A stretch of DNA of 64,000 nucleotides from Bradyrhizobium sp. WBAH42 (GCF_024585265.1 NZ_CP036533.1:2675001-2739000); one strand, 5' to 3'; shown: positions 8,245 to 18,945, counted from the first letter of the stretch. Program-made: numbers and translations. The notes: a model not told the origin generated them from the sequence alone.

Positions 8245-9288
8245 CTAGCTGTTCGGTCCGCGGTCCATGCTGACGGGCTGCCAGCGGCGGAGCGCGGTGT
8301 TCTGCAGCACCGACGGATTGACGCAGCTTACCGGCCACATGCCCTGAAGCACCAGTGACAATTCGTAGCCCACGCGGCGCTTGCGCGCCTCGTCGAACCG
8401 TGCCGAGGCCGAGGCGACATGGGCGGTCAGGGTCACGTTCTCCATGCCGAGCAGCGGATTGTTGTGCGAGGGCGGCTCCTTCTCCAGCACGTCGAGGGCG
8501 GCGTGCGCGATCCAGCCCTCCTGCAATGCCTTGATCAGGCTCTCCTCGTCCACCGTGGCGCCGCGACCGGTGTTGATGAAGATCGAGCCCTTCTTCATCT
8601 GCCGGAAGTGCTTCTCGGTCAGCATGTGGTGCACCTCGGGCCTTGCAGGGGCATGCATCGAGACGAAGTCGGACTGCGACAGCACCTCGCCCAGCGTCGC
8701 GGGGATGACGCCGTGGTCGTACATCAGCGTTTCCTGGATGAAGGGATCGTAGGCCATCATGCGCAGGCCGAAGGGCGCGGCGCGTTTTGCAACCGCACGC
8801 GCGACCCGGCCGAATGAGATGAAGCCGAGCGTCTGGCCCATCAGCCTCGGAATCTTGAGCAGGGCCGGCCGGCCCTCGGCCCAGCGGCCGTCGCGCACCA
8901 TGCGGTCCTGCTCGACCAGGCGGCGGAAGCCCGCGAGCAGCAGCATCATGGCGTGGTCAGCGACCTCCTCGATGAACGTGTCGGGGATGTTGGTGACCGG
9001 AATGCCGCGGGCGGTGGCGGCCTTGACGTCGACACTGTCGACGCCGACCGAGCCGAGCGTGATGACCTTGCAGCTCTCGAGCGCGTCGATGATCGACTTG
9101 GTGATCGGGATGCCTTTGGCGTAGATCGCGTCGGCATTTTTCGCGGCGGCGATGAACCCGGCCTCGTCGGCCGGCGCCTCGATGATCTCGGCATCGATCG
9201 GATCGAGCGCCTCGCGCTCATAGGAATAATCGCTGCCCGCGACCGTGAAGCTCGCACCCTTCGGCGTCACCACCCTGTATTTCGGCAT
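8245..9288 (-). CDS. D-2-hydroxyacid dehydrogenase / CtBP-like protein
   Basis: A 347-residue protein of the D-isomer-specific 2-hydroxyacid dehydrogenase family. Catalytic residues are in place: Arg242 ('NTGRGATVDE'), Glu271 ('DVLEKEPP') and His290 ('LTAHVAS'). The nucleotide-binding loop, usually GxGxxG, reads 'GFISFGRVAR' at 155-164, so the first and third glycines of the motif are Ser158 and Ala163. This may weaken or alter NAD(P) binding. The start at 9288 is preceded by GGAGCAGAG; a longer frame from 9381 has no support. It is probably the first gene of the ABC operon and may oxidise the imported compound. Confidence 0.85.
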   Translation of the reverse strand: MPKYRVVTPKGASFTVAGSDYSYEREALDPIDAEIIEAPADEAGFIAAAKNADAIYAKGIPITKSIIDALESCKVITLGSVGVDSVDVKAATARGIPVTNIPDTFIEEVADHAMMLLLAGFRRLVEQDRMVRDGRWAEGRPALLKIPRLMGQTLGFISFGRVARAVAKRAAPFGLRMMAYDPFIQETLMYDHGVIPATLGEVLSQSDFVSMHAPARPEVHHMLTEKHFRQMKKGSIFINTGRGATVDEESLIKALQEGWIAHAALDVLEKEPPSHNNPLLGMENVTLTAHVASASARFDEARKRRVGYELSLVLQGMWPVSCVNPSVLQNTALRRWQPVSMDRGPNS

Positions 9289-9538
9289 TCTCTGCTCCCG
9301 ATTGGTTTCTTGTCGTGGCCCGCCTTCGTGACGGGCCTTTGCGTCTTTTACGCGAAATCGGGGCGGGCGCGTACAATTCATGGTTGTCGCGAGCGAGGTA
9401 TCTTTCCGCTTTTCCGAGCAAAGGTCGGGGCTTTTACGGAGGTACGTAAGTAACTTGCTAAGGGCTCCGCCACTAAACCTTGATTCGAATTTGATCGATC
9501 TCGTCGTGCGCCCGTACCATTATTGCCGGAGCTAACCC

Positions 9539-11224
9539 GTGAAGTTGAGCAATCTGAAGATCGCGCCGAAGCTTGGCATTCTCGTCGGCGTCACGCTGTT
9601 CGGCCTCTGCATCTCCGGAGTTCTCGCCGGCTACCTGATGAAGCGCGAGATGGTGAATGCGCGCATCGACCAGGCCAAGGCGATCGTCGAGCTGGCGCGC
9701 AACTATGCCGCCGCGTTGAAGAAGCGCGTCGATGCCGGCGAGATGACGAAGGACGCCGCGATGGCCGAGCTTCGCCGCTACGGCAACGCGATGACCTACG
9801 ACAAGGGTGCCGGCTACCTGTTCGGCACGTCCTATGACGGTCTCACCCAGCTCGCGCCCGATCCGAAGGTGATCGGCACCAACCGAATGGACGTCGTAAC
9901 CAACGGCCGCAAGCTGTCGCTGGAATTGATGAACGGCGTCAAGGCCAACGGCGAGATTCTGCTTCACTATGAGTATGTGAAGCCCGGCCAGGAAACGCCG
10001 ATCCGCAAGATCGGGTACGCCGTCGCGGTGCCCGGCTTCGACATGTATCTCGGCACCGGCGCCTATCTCGACGACATCGACGCCAAGATGGGCCCGGTCT
10101 ACTGGCTGCTCGGACTGGCGGTGCTCGGCATCGTCATCGTTGCCGGCAGCGTCGCCTGGCTGATCGGCCGCAGCATCAGTGCTCCGCTCGCCCGGCTCGG
10201 CACCCGCATGAAGGATCTCGCCGACGGCAAGCTCGAGGGTAATATCCCCGGCGTCGGCCGCGGCGACGAGGTCGGCGCGATGGCGGCGACCGTCCAGATC
10301 TTCAAGGACAACGCGGTCCGCATCCGCGACCTCGAGAGGACCGAGGCGGACGCCAAGGAACGCGCCGCGGCGGAACGCCGCAGCGCCATGGAGGACATCG
10401 CCGACGACTTCGAGCGCAGCGTCAACGGCATCGTCCGCTCGGTCTCTTCGGCCGCAGCCGGCATGCAGGCCACGGCGCAATCGATGACCGCGACCGCCAG
10501 CGACGCCTCTTCGCGCGCGGCGACCGTCGGTGCCGCCTCGCAGAAGGCGTCCGGCAATGTCGGCACCGTTGCGGCCGCCGCCGAAGAGCTGTCGAGCTCG
10601 GTTGCGGAAATCTCTCGCCAGGTCACGCGCTCGACTGAAGTTGCGAGCCGTGCCGTCACCGATGCCGAGCGCACCAACGCCACGGTGCAGGAGCTCTCCA
10701 CCGGAGCCGAGAAGATCGGCGAGGTGGTCAAGCTCATTCACTCGATCGCGGCGCAGACCAACCTGCTCGCGCTCAACGCCACCATCGAGGCGGCGCGGGC
10801 CGGCGAGTCCGGCCGCGGCTTCGCCGTGGTCGCCTCCGAGGTCAAGGCGCTCGCCAACCAGACGGCGAAGGCGACCGAAGAGATCTCCGCCCAGGTCGCG
10901 GCGATGCAGACTTCGACCAGCGACGCGGTGGCGGCCATCTCCGGCATCACCCAGACGATCGCCGAGATGAGCGAGATCACCGCCGGCATTTCCGCATCGA
11001 TCGAGCAGCAGGGCGAAGCGACGCGCGAGATCGCGCGCAACATCCAGTCGGTCGCAGCCGGATCGAGCGAGATCAACGCCCATATCGGCAGCGTCACCTC
11101 GGCCGCGGAAGCGACCGGCAGCGCGGCCACCGACGTGCTCAGCAACGCCCGCGAGCTGGACAATCAGTCCGGCGCGCTGCGCAATGCCGTGGATGGCTTC
11201 CTCGCCAAGGTCCGCGCGGCGTAA
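9539..11224 (+). CDS. Methyl-accepting chemotaxis protein
   Basis: A 561-residue chemoreceptor starting at GTG 9539. Layout: membrane helix about 11-33; periplasmic single-Cache-type sensor about 35-180 ('[20 protein letters not shown]', '[15 protein letters not shown]'); second helix about 185-205; HAMP domain about 206-260; long signalling coiled coil with the hairpin tip around '[16 protein letters not shown]' near residues 407-422. It reports a small extracellular ligand to CheA/CheW. Sensors of this 'dCache/sCache_2' sort often bind carboxylates, but the ligand here is unknown. It is a single gene, not linked to a che cluster in the window. Confidence 0.93.
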   Translation: MKLSNLKIAPKLGILVGVTLFGLCISGVLAGYLMKREMVNARIDQAKAIVELARNYAAALKKRVDAGEMTKDAAMAELRRYGNAMTYDKGAGYLFGTSYDGLTQLAPDPKVIGTNRMDVVTNGRKLSLELMNGVKANGEILLHYEYVKPGQETPIRKIGYAVAVPGFDMYLGTGAYLDDIDAKMGPVYWLLGLAVLGIVIVAGSVAWLIGRSISAPLARLGTRMKDLADGKLEGNIPGVGRGDEVGAMAATVQIFKDNAVRIRDLERTEADAKERAAAERRSAMEDIADDFERSVNGIVRSVSSAAAGMQATAQSMTATASDASSRAATVGAASQKASGNVGTVAAAAEELSSSVAEISRQVTRSTEVASRAVTDAERTNATVQELSTGAEKIGEVVKLIHSIAAQTNLLALNATIEAARAGESGRGFAVVASEVKALANQTAKATEEISAQVAAMQTSTSDAVAAISGITQTIAEMSEITAGISASIEQQGEATREIARNIQSVAAGSSEINAHIGSVTSAAEATGSAATDVLSNARELDNQSGALRNAVDGFLAKVRAA

Positions 11225-11235
11225 GTGCGCTGTAT

Positions 11236-11328
11236 TCGTAGGGTGGGCAAAGACGCGAAGCGTCGTGCCCACCTTTTCTTTTGATTCGCGACGGTCGGTG
11301 GGCACGCTACGCTTTGCCCACCCTACGA
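11236..11328. repeat. Palindromic intergenic repeat, family B (copy 1)
   Basis: Outer arms TCGTAGGGTGGGCAAAG and its exact complement enclose a GTGCCCACC / GGTGGGCACG inner stem. It sits between the convergent chemoreceptor and TctC-type genes. Four further copies follow at 13911, 24739, 46206 and 58890. Confidence 0.87.
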
Positions 11329-11335
11329 GACCGCG

Positions 11336-12313
11336 CTACTGCTTCTCGATCTTCGCGTTGGTGATCAGCTTCTCCCACAGCACCAGCTGCTCGTTCACGA
11401 AAGTGCCGAGCTGCTCCGGCGTGCCGGAGAAGGCGTCCATGCCGAGCGTGGCGAGCTTGGCCTTGACCTCCGGATTCTCGATGATCTTGCGGATTTCGGT
11501 GTTGAGCCGCGTCACGATTTCCTTCGGCATGCCGGCGGGGCCGAAATAGCCCTGCCATGACGAGATGTCGAAGTCCGGCACGCCGGCCTCCTGCATCGAG
11601 GGCAAATGCGGCACCAGCGGCGAGCGGTCCTTGGTGGTGACCGCGAGCGCGCGCAGGGCGTTGCCGTTGACGTGGGGCAGGCCGGTCAGGATGTCGACGA
11701 ACATCATCGAGACGCGGCCGCCCATGACGTCGTTGAGCGCCGGCGGCGAGCTCTTGTAGGGCACGTGCAGCAGGTCGAGCCCGGCATTGTGCGCGAAGGT
11801 CGCGCCCGACACGATCGCCGAGGACGAGCCGGAGGCGTAGCTCAGCTTGCCCGGATTGGCCTTGCCGTAGGCCACCAGCTCTCCGACCGTCTTGGCCGGC
11901 ACATCGGGATTGATGACCAGCATGAAGGGCAGATCGCCGGTGCGGGCGATCGGGGTGAAATCCTTGACCGGATCGTAAGTGAGGCTCTTGAGCAGATAGG
12001 GATTGGCCGAATGCGTGGTGTTGGTCGTCACCAGCAGCGTGTAGCCGTCGGGAGCAGCCTTCGCGACATAGGTCGCGGCCAGCATGCCGTTGGCCCCCGC
12101 CTTGTTCTCGATCACGATGGGAACGCCGAGCGCCTGCGACAGATGCTGCGAGATCAGCCGCGTCGTGGTGTCGGTGCCGCTGCCGGCCGCGAACGGCAGC
12201 ACCAGCGTGATGTTGCGGCTGGGATAGGTGTCGGCGTGAGCGGTGGATGCTGCCGTGAGGCACAGCGCGGCCACGGCGACGGTCCGCAGGTTTCGGATCA
12301 GCCCTGAAATCAT
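11336..12313 (-). CDS. Tripartite tricarboxylate transporter receptor (TctC/Bug family)
   Basis: A 325-residue periplasmic binding protein. A signal peptide (about 1-28, ending 'STAHADTYPSR') leads into 'NITLVLPFAAGSGTDTTTR', the ligand-loop pattern of Bug proteins, and 'VIENKAGANGMLAATYVAKA'. The family binds carboxylates such as citrate or related acids for TctAB. No tctA or tctB is nearby, which is common for the many Bug paralogues of soil proteobacteria. The start at 12313 is chosen because GAGGGAACG precedes it and the signal peptide then has normal length. Confidence 0.88.
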   Translation of the reverse strand: MISGLIRNLRTVAVAALCLTAASTAHADTYPSRNITLVLPFAAGSGTDTTTRLISQHLSQALGVPIVIENKAGANGMLAATYVAKAAPDGYTLLVTTNTTHSANPYLLKSLTYDPVKDFTPIARTGDLPFMLVINPDVPAKTVGELVAYGKANPGKLSYASGSSSAIVSGATFAHNAGLDLLHVPYKSSPPALNDVMGGRVSMMFVDILTGLPHVNGNALRALAVTTKDRSPLVPHLPSMQEAGVPDFDISSWQGYFGPAGMPKEIVTRLNTEIRKIIENPEVKAKLATLGMDAFSGTPEQLGTFVNEQLVLWEKLITNAKIEKQ

Positions 12314-12411
12314 GTCTGGTCGTTCCCTCTTTTTGGTTGGCGGGGAACCTAGCTTGTCCAAAGGGGAATCGGAAGATGGCTATAGGTCGTGACCGCGTCC
12401 GTCGCGCGGAA

Positions 12412-13347
12412 TTACTTCATCGCCGAGCCCCGGCGCGATGCAAGCACGACGCCGGCGAGCACCAGGGCGTAACCGATCAGGTGGAACGGCTGGAGCTTCT
12501 CACCCAGCAGCAGGATCGCCAGCGCCGAGCCGAACACTGGCACCAGATGGAAGAACGGCGCCGCCCGGTTCGGCCCGATCAGCGCCACGCCGCGGTTGAA
12601 GAAGAGATAGGCGAGGGTGGAGGGAAAGATCAGGATGTAGCCCAGCGTCGCCAGCGTGATCGCGTCGAATTGTAGCACGCTGCCGCTTGCCGCCTCCCAG
12701 ATCGCGGTCGGCAGCAGCATCGTCGCGCCGCAGCAGGTGGTGAAGGACAGGAACGAGAGCTGGTGGATCTTCGGCCGGCGCGGGATGAAGGCCGAGTAGA
12801 GCCCGAACGCCACCAGCGAGGAGGCGAACATGATGTCGCCCCTGTTGAAGCTGATGCTTGCCAGCGCCGCGAGATCGCCGCGCAGGATGATGATCAGCAC
12901 GCCGAGCAGCGAGATCGCGATGCCGCCGAGCTGCGCGCCGGTGAGCCGCACGCCGAACAGCACCAGCGACCACAGCGCCACGAACAGCGGACCCGCCGAC
13001 TGGATCAGCAGCGCGTTCAGCGCCTCGGTGTATTGCAGCGCCCAGTACGAGATCGCGTTGTTGAAGGCGAAGCCGACGAGCGACAGGAACAGCATCAGGG
13101 CCAGGCTTCTGCGCAAGGCGGGCCAGTCGCGCTTCAGATGCGGCCAGGCGAACGGCAACAGGATCAGGAACACGCCGAACCAGCGGATGGTGGTGATCGT
13201 CAGCGGCGGAACATGCGCCCCGACATGGCGCGCGAGCACGATGTTGCCGGCCCAGAACAGCGAGCTCAGGCTGAGCAGCAGATAAGGTTGGTTGTTGAGC
13301 CAGCTGGCCGGATTGGTGGCCGGTGGCGCGGGCGAAGCAATTGTCAT
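12412..13347 (-). CDS. EamA/DMT-family transporter (paralogue 1)
   Basis: A 311-residue membrane protein made of two EamA repeats with about ten helices. The first repeat starts near 'NQPYLLLSLSSLFWAGNIVL' and the second near 'FNRGDIMFASSLVAFGLYSA'. The C-terminal 'NRAAPFFHLVPVFGS' and 'LLGEKLQPFHLIGYALVLA' are family hallmarks. Members export metabolites such as amino acids; the substrate is unknown. It is a close paralogue of the gene at 14010-14942, with matching blocks along the whole length, so the pair arose by local duplication. Confidence 0.88.
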   Translation of the reverse strand: MTIASPAPPATNPASWLNNQPYLLLSLSSLFWAGNIVLARHVGAHVPPLTITTIRWFGVFLILLPFAWPHLKRDWPALRRSLALMLFLSLVGFAFNNAISYWALQYTEALNALLIQSAGPLFVALWSLVLFGVRLTGAQLGGIAISLLGVLIIILRGDLAALASISFNRGDIMFASSLVAFGLYSAFIPRRPKIHQLSFLSFTTCCGATMLLPTAIWEAASGSVLQFDAITLATLGYILIFPSTLAYLFFNRGVALIGPNRAAPFFHLVPVFGSALAILLLGEKLQPFHLIGYALVLAGVVLASRRGSAMK

Positions 13348-13440
13348 GGGCGTTTTGTGCAAGCTTGCGCCGGATCGGCGTCGTGGCACAAGTCACAGCG
13401 CCGCAATGCTACAATGCAGCCGAGCCTTAAGGAGGTGCCA

Positions 13441-13842
13441 TTGGCGGTCAATATGTTGAACATCGAGGGTCTGGAGCGGCTCGATCCGAATGCGCCGGTG
13501 GTGATGCTGAACCTGATGCGCTTCCACGCGCGCTCGCGCGACGGCAACGGGTCGGGCTGGGACGCATATTTGCGCTACAGCGCGATCGCGGTGCCGATGA
13601 TCAAGGCGCGCGGCGGCACGCTGCTCTGGACCGGTGAAGCCAAGGCGGTCGCGCTTGGTCCTCACGCGGGCAACGACTGGGACTTCGTCGCGCTGGTCCA
13701 TTACCCGTCCGTCTCGACCTTTCTCGACATGATGACGTCGGAAGCCTACGAGCGCGAAGCCGATCCGCATCGCGTCAACGGCTGCGCCGAGCACGTGATC
13801 ATCGCGACGAGCGAGGCCTACAGCAAGTTCAGGACGAAGTAG
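13441..13842 (+). CDS. DUF1330 family protein
   Basis: A 133-residue protein with the DUF1330 ferredoxin-like fold pattern ('NAPVVMLNLMRFHARS', 'IKARGGTLLWTGEAKAVALG', 'WDFVALVHYPSVSTFLDMM', 'AYEREADPHRVNG'). The start is set at TTG 13441, because the strong ribosome site AAGGAGGTG at 13429-13437 fits it; the next ATG at 13453 is too far away. Function is unknown; related dimeric alpha-beta barrel proteins act as small monooxygenases or binding proteins. It lies divergently between the two EamA paralogues. Confidence 0.8.
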   Translation: MAVNMLNIEGLERLDPNAPVVMLNLMRFHARSRDGNGSGWDAYLRYSAIAVPMIKARGGTLLWTGEAKAVALGPHAGNDWDFVALVHYPSVSTFLDMMTSEAYEREADPHRVNGCAEHVIIATSEAYSKFRTK

Positions 13843-13910
13843 CGGGGCGATCTTGCTTACCCTCCCTTGGAGGCTACGGCATTCGCACATCGAAGTTGAA
13901 GGCGGGCAGA

Positions 13911-14004
13911 CTCGTAGGGTGGGCAAAGGCGCACTTGCGCCGTGCCCACCATGACCCCGCACAGCAGAAGCCGTGGGCACGCTTCGCTTTGCCCACCCTA
14001 CGAG
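13911..14004. repeat. Palindromic intergenic repeat, family B (copy 2)
   Basis: Arms CTCGTAGGGTGGGCAAAG and complement bound the element, with CGTGCCCACC and GTGGGCACG inside. It separates the convergent DUF1330 and EamA genes and ends six bases before the EamA stop codon. Confidence 0.87.
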
Positions 14005-14009
14005 GCGAG

Positions 14010-14942
14010 TTACGTCGTCTGCTTCCTTGACGCCGCGAACACGCCCGACAGCACCAATGCAAAGCCGATGAAGTGGAACGCCTGCGGGTGCTCGCCCAGA
14101 AACACCATCGCCATGATCGAGCCGAACACCGGCACGACGTGGAAGAAGGGCGCGGTGCGGTTGGCGCCGATCAGGCGCACGCCGCGATTGAAGCAGAGAT
14201 AGGCGAGCGCCGAGGGGAAGACGGCGACGTAGAACAGGGTCAAGAGGTTCGGCCCGTCGAGCTTCATCACCGGGCGTGCCGACAGTTCCCAGATCTCCAG
14301 CGGAATGAGACAGGCGGCGCCGCAGCCGAAGGTGAAGGCGAGGAACGAGAGGCCGTGCATCGGCGGCCGCTTCAATGACAGCACCGAATAGAGCGCGAAG
14401 ATCAGGAGCGCGAGCAGGAAGATCAGGTCGCCCTTGTTGAAGTCGATGCTCGACAGCGTGGTGAAATCGCCGTGGAGCAGGATGGTCAGCACGCCGCACA
14501 TCGACAGCAGAACGCCGAAGGCTTGAGCCGCGGTAAGACGGATGCCGAGGATGACCAGCGACCACAGCGCCACCAGCAGCGGCGCGGCCGATTGCAGCAG
14601 CAGCGTGTTGAGCGCCTGGGTATGCTCCAGCGCCCAATATTGCAGCGTGTTGAAGGCGCCGATGCCGGTGATCGAGAGCGTGATCATCAGGCCGAGCTTG
14701 CCGCGGATCGCCGGCCAGTCCTGCACGAGGTGCTTCCAGGCGAACGGCAGCACCAGCAGGAAGGCGAAGAACCAGCGCAGGAACGACAGCGTGACCGGCG
14801 GAATGTGGCCGGCGGCGAGCCGCCCGACGATGGCGTTGCCGGCCCAGCACAGCGCGGTGATGCTGAGCAGCAGGTAAGGCTGGTTGGCGATCCAGCTGTG
14901 GCCGGATGTTTCCGCATGCGTGGTGTGGCCGGTGGCGGACAT
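14010..14942 (-). CDS. EamA/DMT-family transporter (paralogue 2)
   Basis: A 310-residue, roughly ten-helix transporter with two EamA repeats ('NQPYLLLSITALCWAGNAIV' at the start and 'FNKGDLIFLLALLIFALYSV' in the middle). It shares block after block with the paralogue at 12412-13347, for example 'NRTAPFFHVVPVFGS' near the C-terminus. Proteins of this family export small metabolites. The start at 14942 gives the same N-terminal length as the paralogue; a longer frame from 15077 adds a low-complexity tail that the paralogue lacks. Confidence 0.87.
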   Translation of the reverse strand: MSATGHTTHAETSGHSWIANQPYLLLSITALCWAGNAIVGRLAAGHIPPVTLSFLRWFFAFLLVLPFAWKHLVQDWPAIRGKLGLMITLSITGIGAFNTLQYWALEHTQALNTLLLQSAAPLLVALWSLVILGIRLTAAQAFGVLLSMCGVLTILLHGDFTTLSSIDFNKGDLIFLLALLIFALYSVLSLKRPPMHGLSFLAFTFGCGAACLIPLEIWELSARPVMKLDGPNLLTLFYVAVFPSALAYLCFNRGVRLIGANRTAPFFHVVPVFGSIMAMVFLGEHPQAFHFIGFALVLSGVFAASRKQTT

Positions 14943-15284
14943 TGTGATGGTTGGGCCCCGCGTCGAGTACGCCGAGCCCTCCGGCCCGGCGAGGTCCGGG
15001 CCGGCTGATCCACCCGGCAGGTCCAAAGACACGGAAAACGAGGTTGCAGCAACGGGGGGCGGACGCATCGCGACCATGCCAGCGGCGAAGGCGGCCTCTC
15101 ACGCTTTGGTCGAAGCCGCCTACGCCGGCCCGCAAGGGTCGGGATTTTCCGCGGATATCAAGGGCTTGGACCGGGCTTTGGACCCCGAAAAAGCCCCGTT
15201 CTTGCTTGCCTAGAGGGGCTGCTTCCTTTATCCGGTTGGCTGCCTTGCGTGCGGGCGGCTCCGGCCGCCGATTGGGCTGGGCGC
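14943..15284. other. Intergenic region between divergent EamA and purA genes
   Basis: About 340 bases with no gene I can support. It must hold the promoters for both neighbours. A weak hairpin of AGCCCC and GGGGCT arms lies near 15192-15220. The purA side ends in a separate inverted repeat. Confidence 0.5.
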
Positions 15285-15334
15285 AGGCATGATCCCGGAA
15301 GAGTGGGCACCGGTTTTCCGCGAGGATCATGCCT
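15285..15334. repeat. Inverted repeat, family G (ATGATCC...GGATCAT)
   Basis: Perfect 11-base arms AGGCATGATCC (15285-15295) and GGATCATGCCT (15324-15334) flank a core reading CGGAAGAGTGGGCACCGGTT. Closely similar elements are common between genes in Rhizobiales. This one ends 32 bases before the purA start codon and so falls within its likely leader. Confidence 0.75.
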
Positions 15335-15339
15335 TCTAG

Positions 15340-16659
<1,320 letters not shown>

Positions 16660-16696
16660 CGATATCTTACCGGGACGCGCGTATAGTTGAGTAGAA

Positions 16697-18286
16697 ATGG
16701 CTGATTACTACCCGCTGATCGCCCGCGCTATTGCCGCCCTGGACCCCAACGCTCCCGGCGAAAGCCGTCGCGCGCTCTATGAGCGGGCGCGCACGGCCCT
16801 GATCGCGCAGCTGCGCAGCGTGCAGCCGCCGCTCTCCGAATCCGAGATCACCCGCGAACGGCTGTCGCTGGAGGAGGCCGTCCGCAAGGTCGAATCGGAG
16901 GCCGCCCAGCGTGCCCGCGAGGCCTCGCGTCCCGGTGGCGGCGCCCGTAGCGGCGGCAGTGGCGATGCCTTCCGCCGCGCCAGCACCCGTGCCACCGAGG
17001 GCAACCCGGCTGCGGCGCCGCCGCGCACGCGTCCGGCCCCGACGCCGCCGCGCGCCGACCGCCCGTCCTTCAACGTCGACGACCAGGGCGAGGCACCGCG
17101 TCCGCCGCGCGCGCCCCGTTTCGACGCCCCGCGCCCGTCGGGTCCTCCCCCCGCGCCGCCCGAGCCGCCGGCCGGGCGCGATCGCCAGGGTGCGCGCCGT
17201 CCGCCCGATGTGGGACCGCCGCCGCCGCTGCCGTCCTCGCCCGGCGTGCGCGGCTTCCGCGACATCACGGCCGATGCCAATGATCTCGGCGGTGCCGCCG
17301 CGCAGGCCAGCCGCGCCGCGCGCCGCACCTACGCCAACGTGCCCTCGCCCTCGCCGGAATTCGACCGGCTGGAGCCGAGCCTGGAAAACCGCACCGGCGA
17401 ATCCGAGGCGCCCTATTCCTACGACGAGTCGATCGAGGAGGCCGAGCGCTACACGCCGCAGCCGCCGTCGCCGCGTGCGCGCATTGCCCCCGACCGCGAC
17501 GTCAAGAAGCGCGCCCGCACCCGCTCCGCCTTTCCGTTCAAGAGCGCGATTGCCGTCGGCATCGTGCTCATCCTGGTCGGCGCCGGCATCCTCTGGGGCA
17601 AGCAGCTGGTCCAGATCGTCAACGGCTTTCTCAAGCCGTCCGCGACGCAAGTGGCTGATACGCCGACCCCGGCGCAGCCGCAGAGCAAGCCCAAGATTCC
17701 CGATCGCGTCGGTCAGCCCTCGGCCAGCGACCAGCCGGTCGCGCCGGTGGCGCAGAAGGTCGTGCTCTACGACGAGGATCCGTCCGACCCGAAGGGCAAG
17801 CAATATGTCGGCTCGGTGGTGTGGCGGCTCGAGCCGATCAAGGCCTCGGGCAACCAGAAGGCCGACCTCGCCGTGCGCGCCGACATCGAGATCCCCGACC
17901 GCAAGTTCAAGATGACGATGTCGTTCCGCCGCAACACCGACTCCTCGCTGCCGGCGAGCCACACCGCGGAATTGACCTTCATCCTGCCGCAGGATTTCCC
18001 CGGCGGCAGCGTCTCCAACGTGCCGGGCATCTTGATGAAGTCGAACGAGCAGGCCCGCGGCACGCCGCTGGCAGGCCTCGCGGTCAAGGTCACCGACGGC
18101 TTCTTCCTGGTCGGCCTCTCCAATGTCGACGCCGACCGCGCCCGCAACGTCCAGCTCCTGAAGGAGCGCTCCTGGTTCGACGTGCCGCTGGTCTACGCCA
18201 ACCAGCGCCGCGCCATCATCGCCATCGAGAAGGGCGCCCCCGGCGAGCGCGCCTTCAACGACGCCTTCGCGCAGTGGGGCGATTGA
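16697..18286 (+). CDS. Proline-rich single-pass membrane protein of unknown function
   Basis: A 529-residue protein. Residues about 1-60 are helical ('LERARTALIAQLRS'-like), about 70-270 are rich in Pro, Arg and Ala and probably disordered, one membrane helix is at about 283-301 ('SAIAVGIVLILVGAGILWG'), and a structured C-terminal domain spans about 330-529 ('VLYDEDPSDPKGKQYVGSVV', 'LPQDFPGGSVSNVPGILMKS'). The C-terminal part probably lies in the periplasm, with the basic Pro-rich part in the cytoplasm. It has no recognised enzyme motif. It follows purA by 37 bp on the same strand and may share its transcript. Confidence 0.8.
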   Translation: MADYYPLIARAIAALDPNAPGESRRALYERARTALIAQLRSVQPPLSESEITRERLSLEEAVRKVESEAAQRAREASRPGGGARSGGSGDAFRRASTRATEGNPAAAPPRTRPAPTPPRADRPSFNVDDQGEAPRPPRAPRFDAPRPSGPPPAPPEPPAGRDRQGARRPPDVGPPPPLPSSPGVRGFRDITADANDLGGAAAQASRAARRTYANVPSPSPEFDRLEPSLENRTGESEAPYSYDESIEEAERYTPQPPSPRARIAPDRDVKKRARTRSAFPFKSAIAVGIVLILVGAGILWGKQLVQIVNGFLKPSATQVADTPTPAQPQSKPKIPDRVGQPSASDQPVAPVAQKVVLYDEDPSDPKGKQYVGSVVWRLEPIKASGNQKADLAVRADIEIPDRKFKMTMSFRRNTDSSLPASHTAELTFILPQDFPGGSVSNVPGILMKSNEQARGTPLAGLAVKVTDGFFLVGLSNVDADRARNVQLLKERSWFDVPLVYANQRRAIIAIEKGAPGERAFNDAFAQWGD

Positions 18287-18293
18287 GCCCTTC

Positions 18294-18398
18294 TGTCATT
18301 CCGGGGCGCGCGTAGCGCGAGCCCGGAATCCATTTCACCGTGTCACATGCCGCCCGATGGATTCCGGGCTCGGTGCTGCGCACCGCCCCGGAATGACA
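18294..18398. repeat. Palindromic intergenic repeat, family C (copy 1)
   Basis: Arms TGTCATTCCGGGGC and its complement bound the element, with GAGCCCGGAATCCAT and ATGGATTCCGGGCTC inside. It lies between convergent genes. A distantly related composite is at 53539-53712. Confidence 0.82.
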
Positions 18399-18413
18399 TC
18401 TTGGATGGAACGA

Positions 18414-18686
18414 CTACTGCGCCGCGGCTTCCCGCTTGCGCGATGCCGCCGCGGCGGCGTGCTCGCGGTCCATCACGGCGCGGCAGCCGGGGCTGACATG
18501 GGCCTTGTTCCGGACCATGCAGGCGGTGATGCGCGGGATGTCGGGAATCTCGCTGGAGCACAGCCGCATCGCGTCACCCGAGCACATCTGCTGGGCTTGT
18601 TGCGAGAAGGCGAGACTGGGTGATGTCTGGAGTACGAAGGTAGTGGCGAAGGCGAAGAGAGAGGTGATGGTCTGATAGCGCGTCAT
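18414..18686 (-). CDS. Small exported four-cysteine protein (1)
   Basis: A 90-residue precursor with a signal peptide (about 1-26, ending 'SPSLAFS'). The mature part has four cysteines spaced C-X7-C-X12-C-X11-C, starting 'CSGDAMRLC' and ending 'SPGC', then a charged Ala/Arg tail. The same exact spacing occurs in the protein at 19197-19439. The pattern suggests two disulfides in the periplasm and recalls cysteine-rich GLG1-type repeats, but no function is known. The start at 18686 gives a proper signal peptide; a longer frame from 18761 does not. Confidence 0.75.
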   Translation of the reverse strand: MTRYQTITSLFAFATTFVLQTSPSLAFSQQAQQMCSGDAMRLCSSEIPDIPRITACMVRNKAHVSPGCRAVMDREHAAAAASRKREAAAQ

Positions 18687-18945
18687 GAAGGTTGCGTCCC
18701 CGAGTTCCGTGGGTTGAGCCACTTGGTTTTGGGGCGCCGCACGCGGCTTGATCTGCCGCATGTCACAGCCTTCACGCCGGGAGCTTCAATCCCGCATGTG
18801 GTCGCTCGATTTCGTGATGCTCGAATCGAAAGTGCTGCGCCGCCCGAGCGAAGTATGCGCCAATGTCACGCGCCCGCAATGGCCGGCACAAAGGAATTCG
18901 CAATTGTTGCACGCCAGTCACTCGTGCGCGATCAGATCAGCCAGC

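Noticed and set aside
9473..11305. Minus-strand frame of 610 codons opposite the chemoreceptor
   Set aside because: Antisense shadow; the plus strand has the MCP motifs.
11307..12263. Second minus-strand frame over the TctC-type gene, possible frameshift
   Set aside because: The TctC-type protein is full length in its own frame, so there is no sign of disruption.
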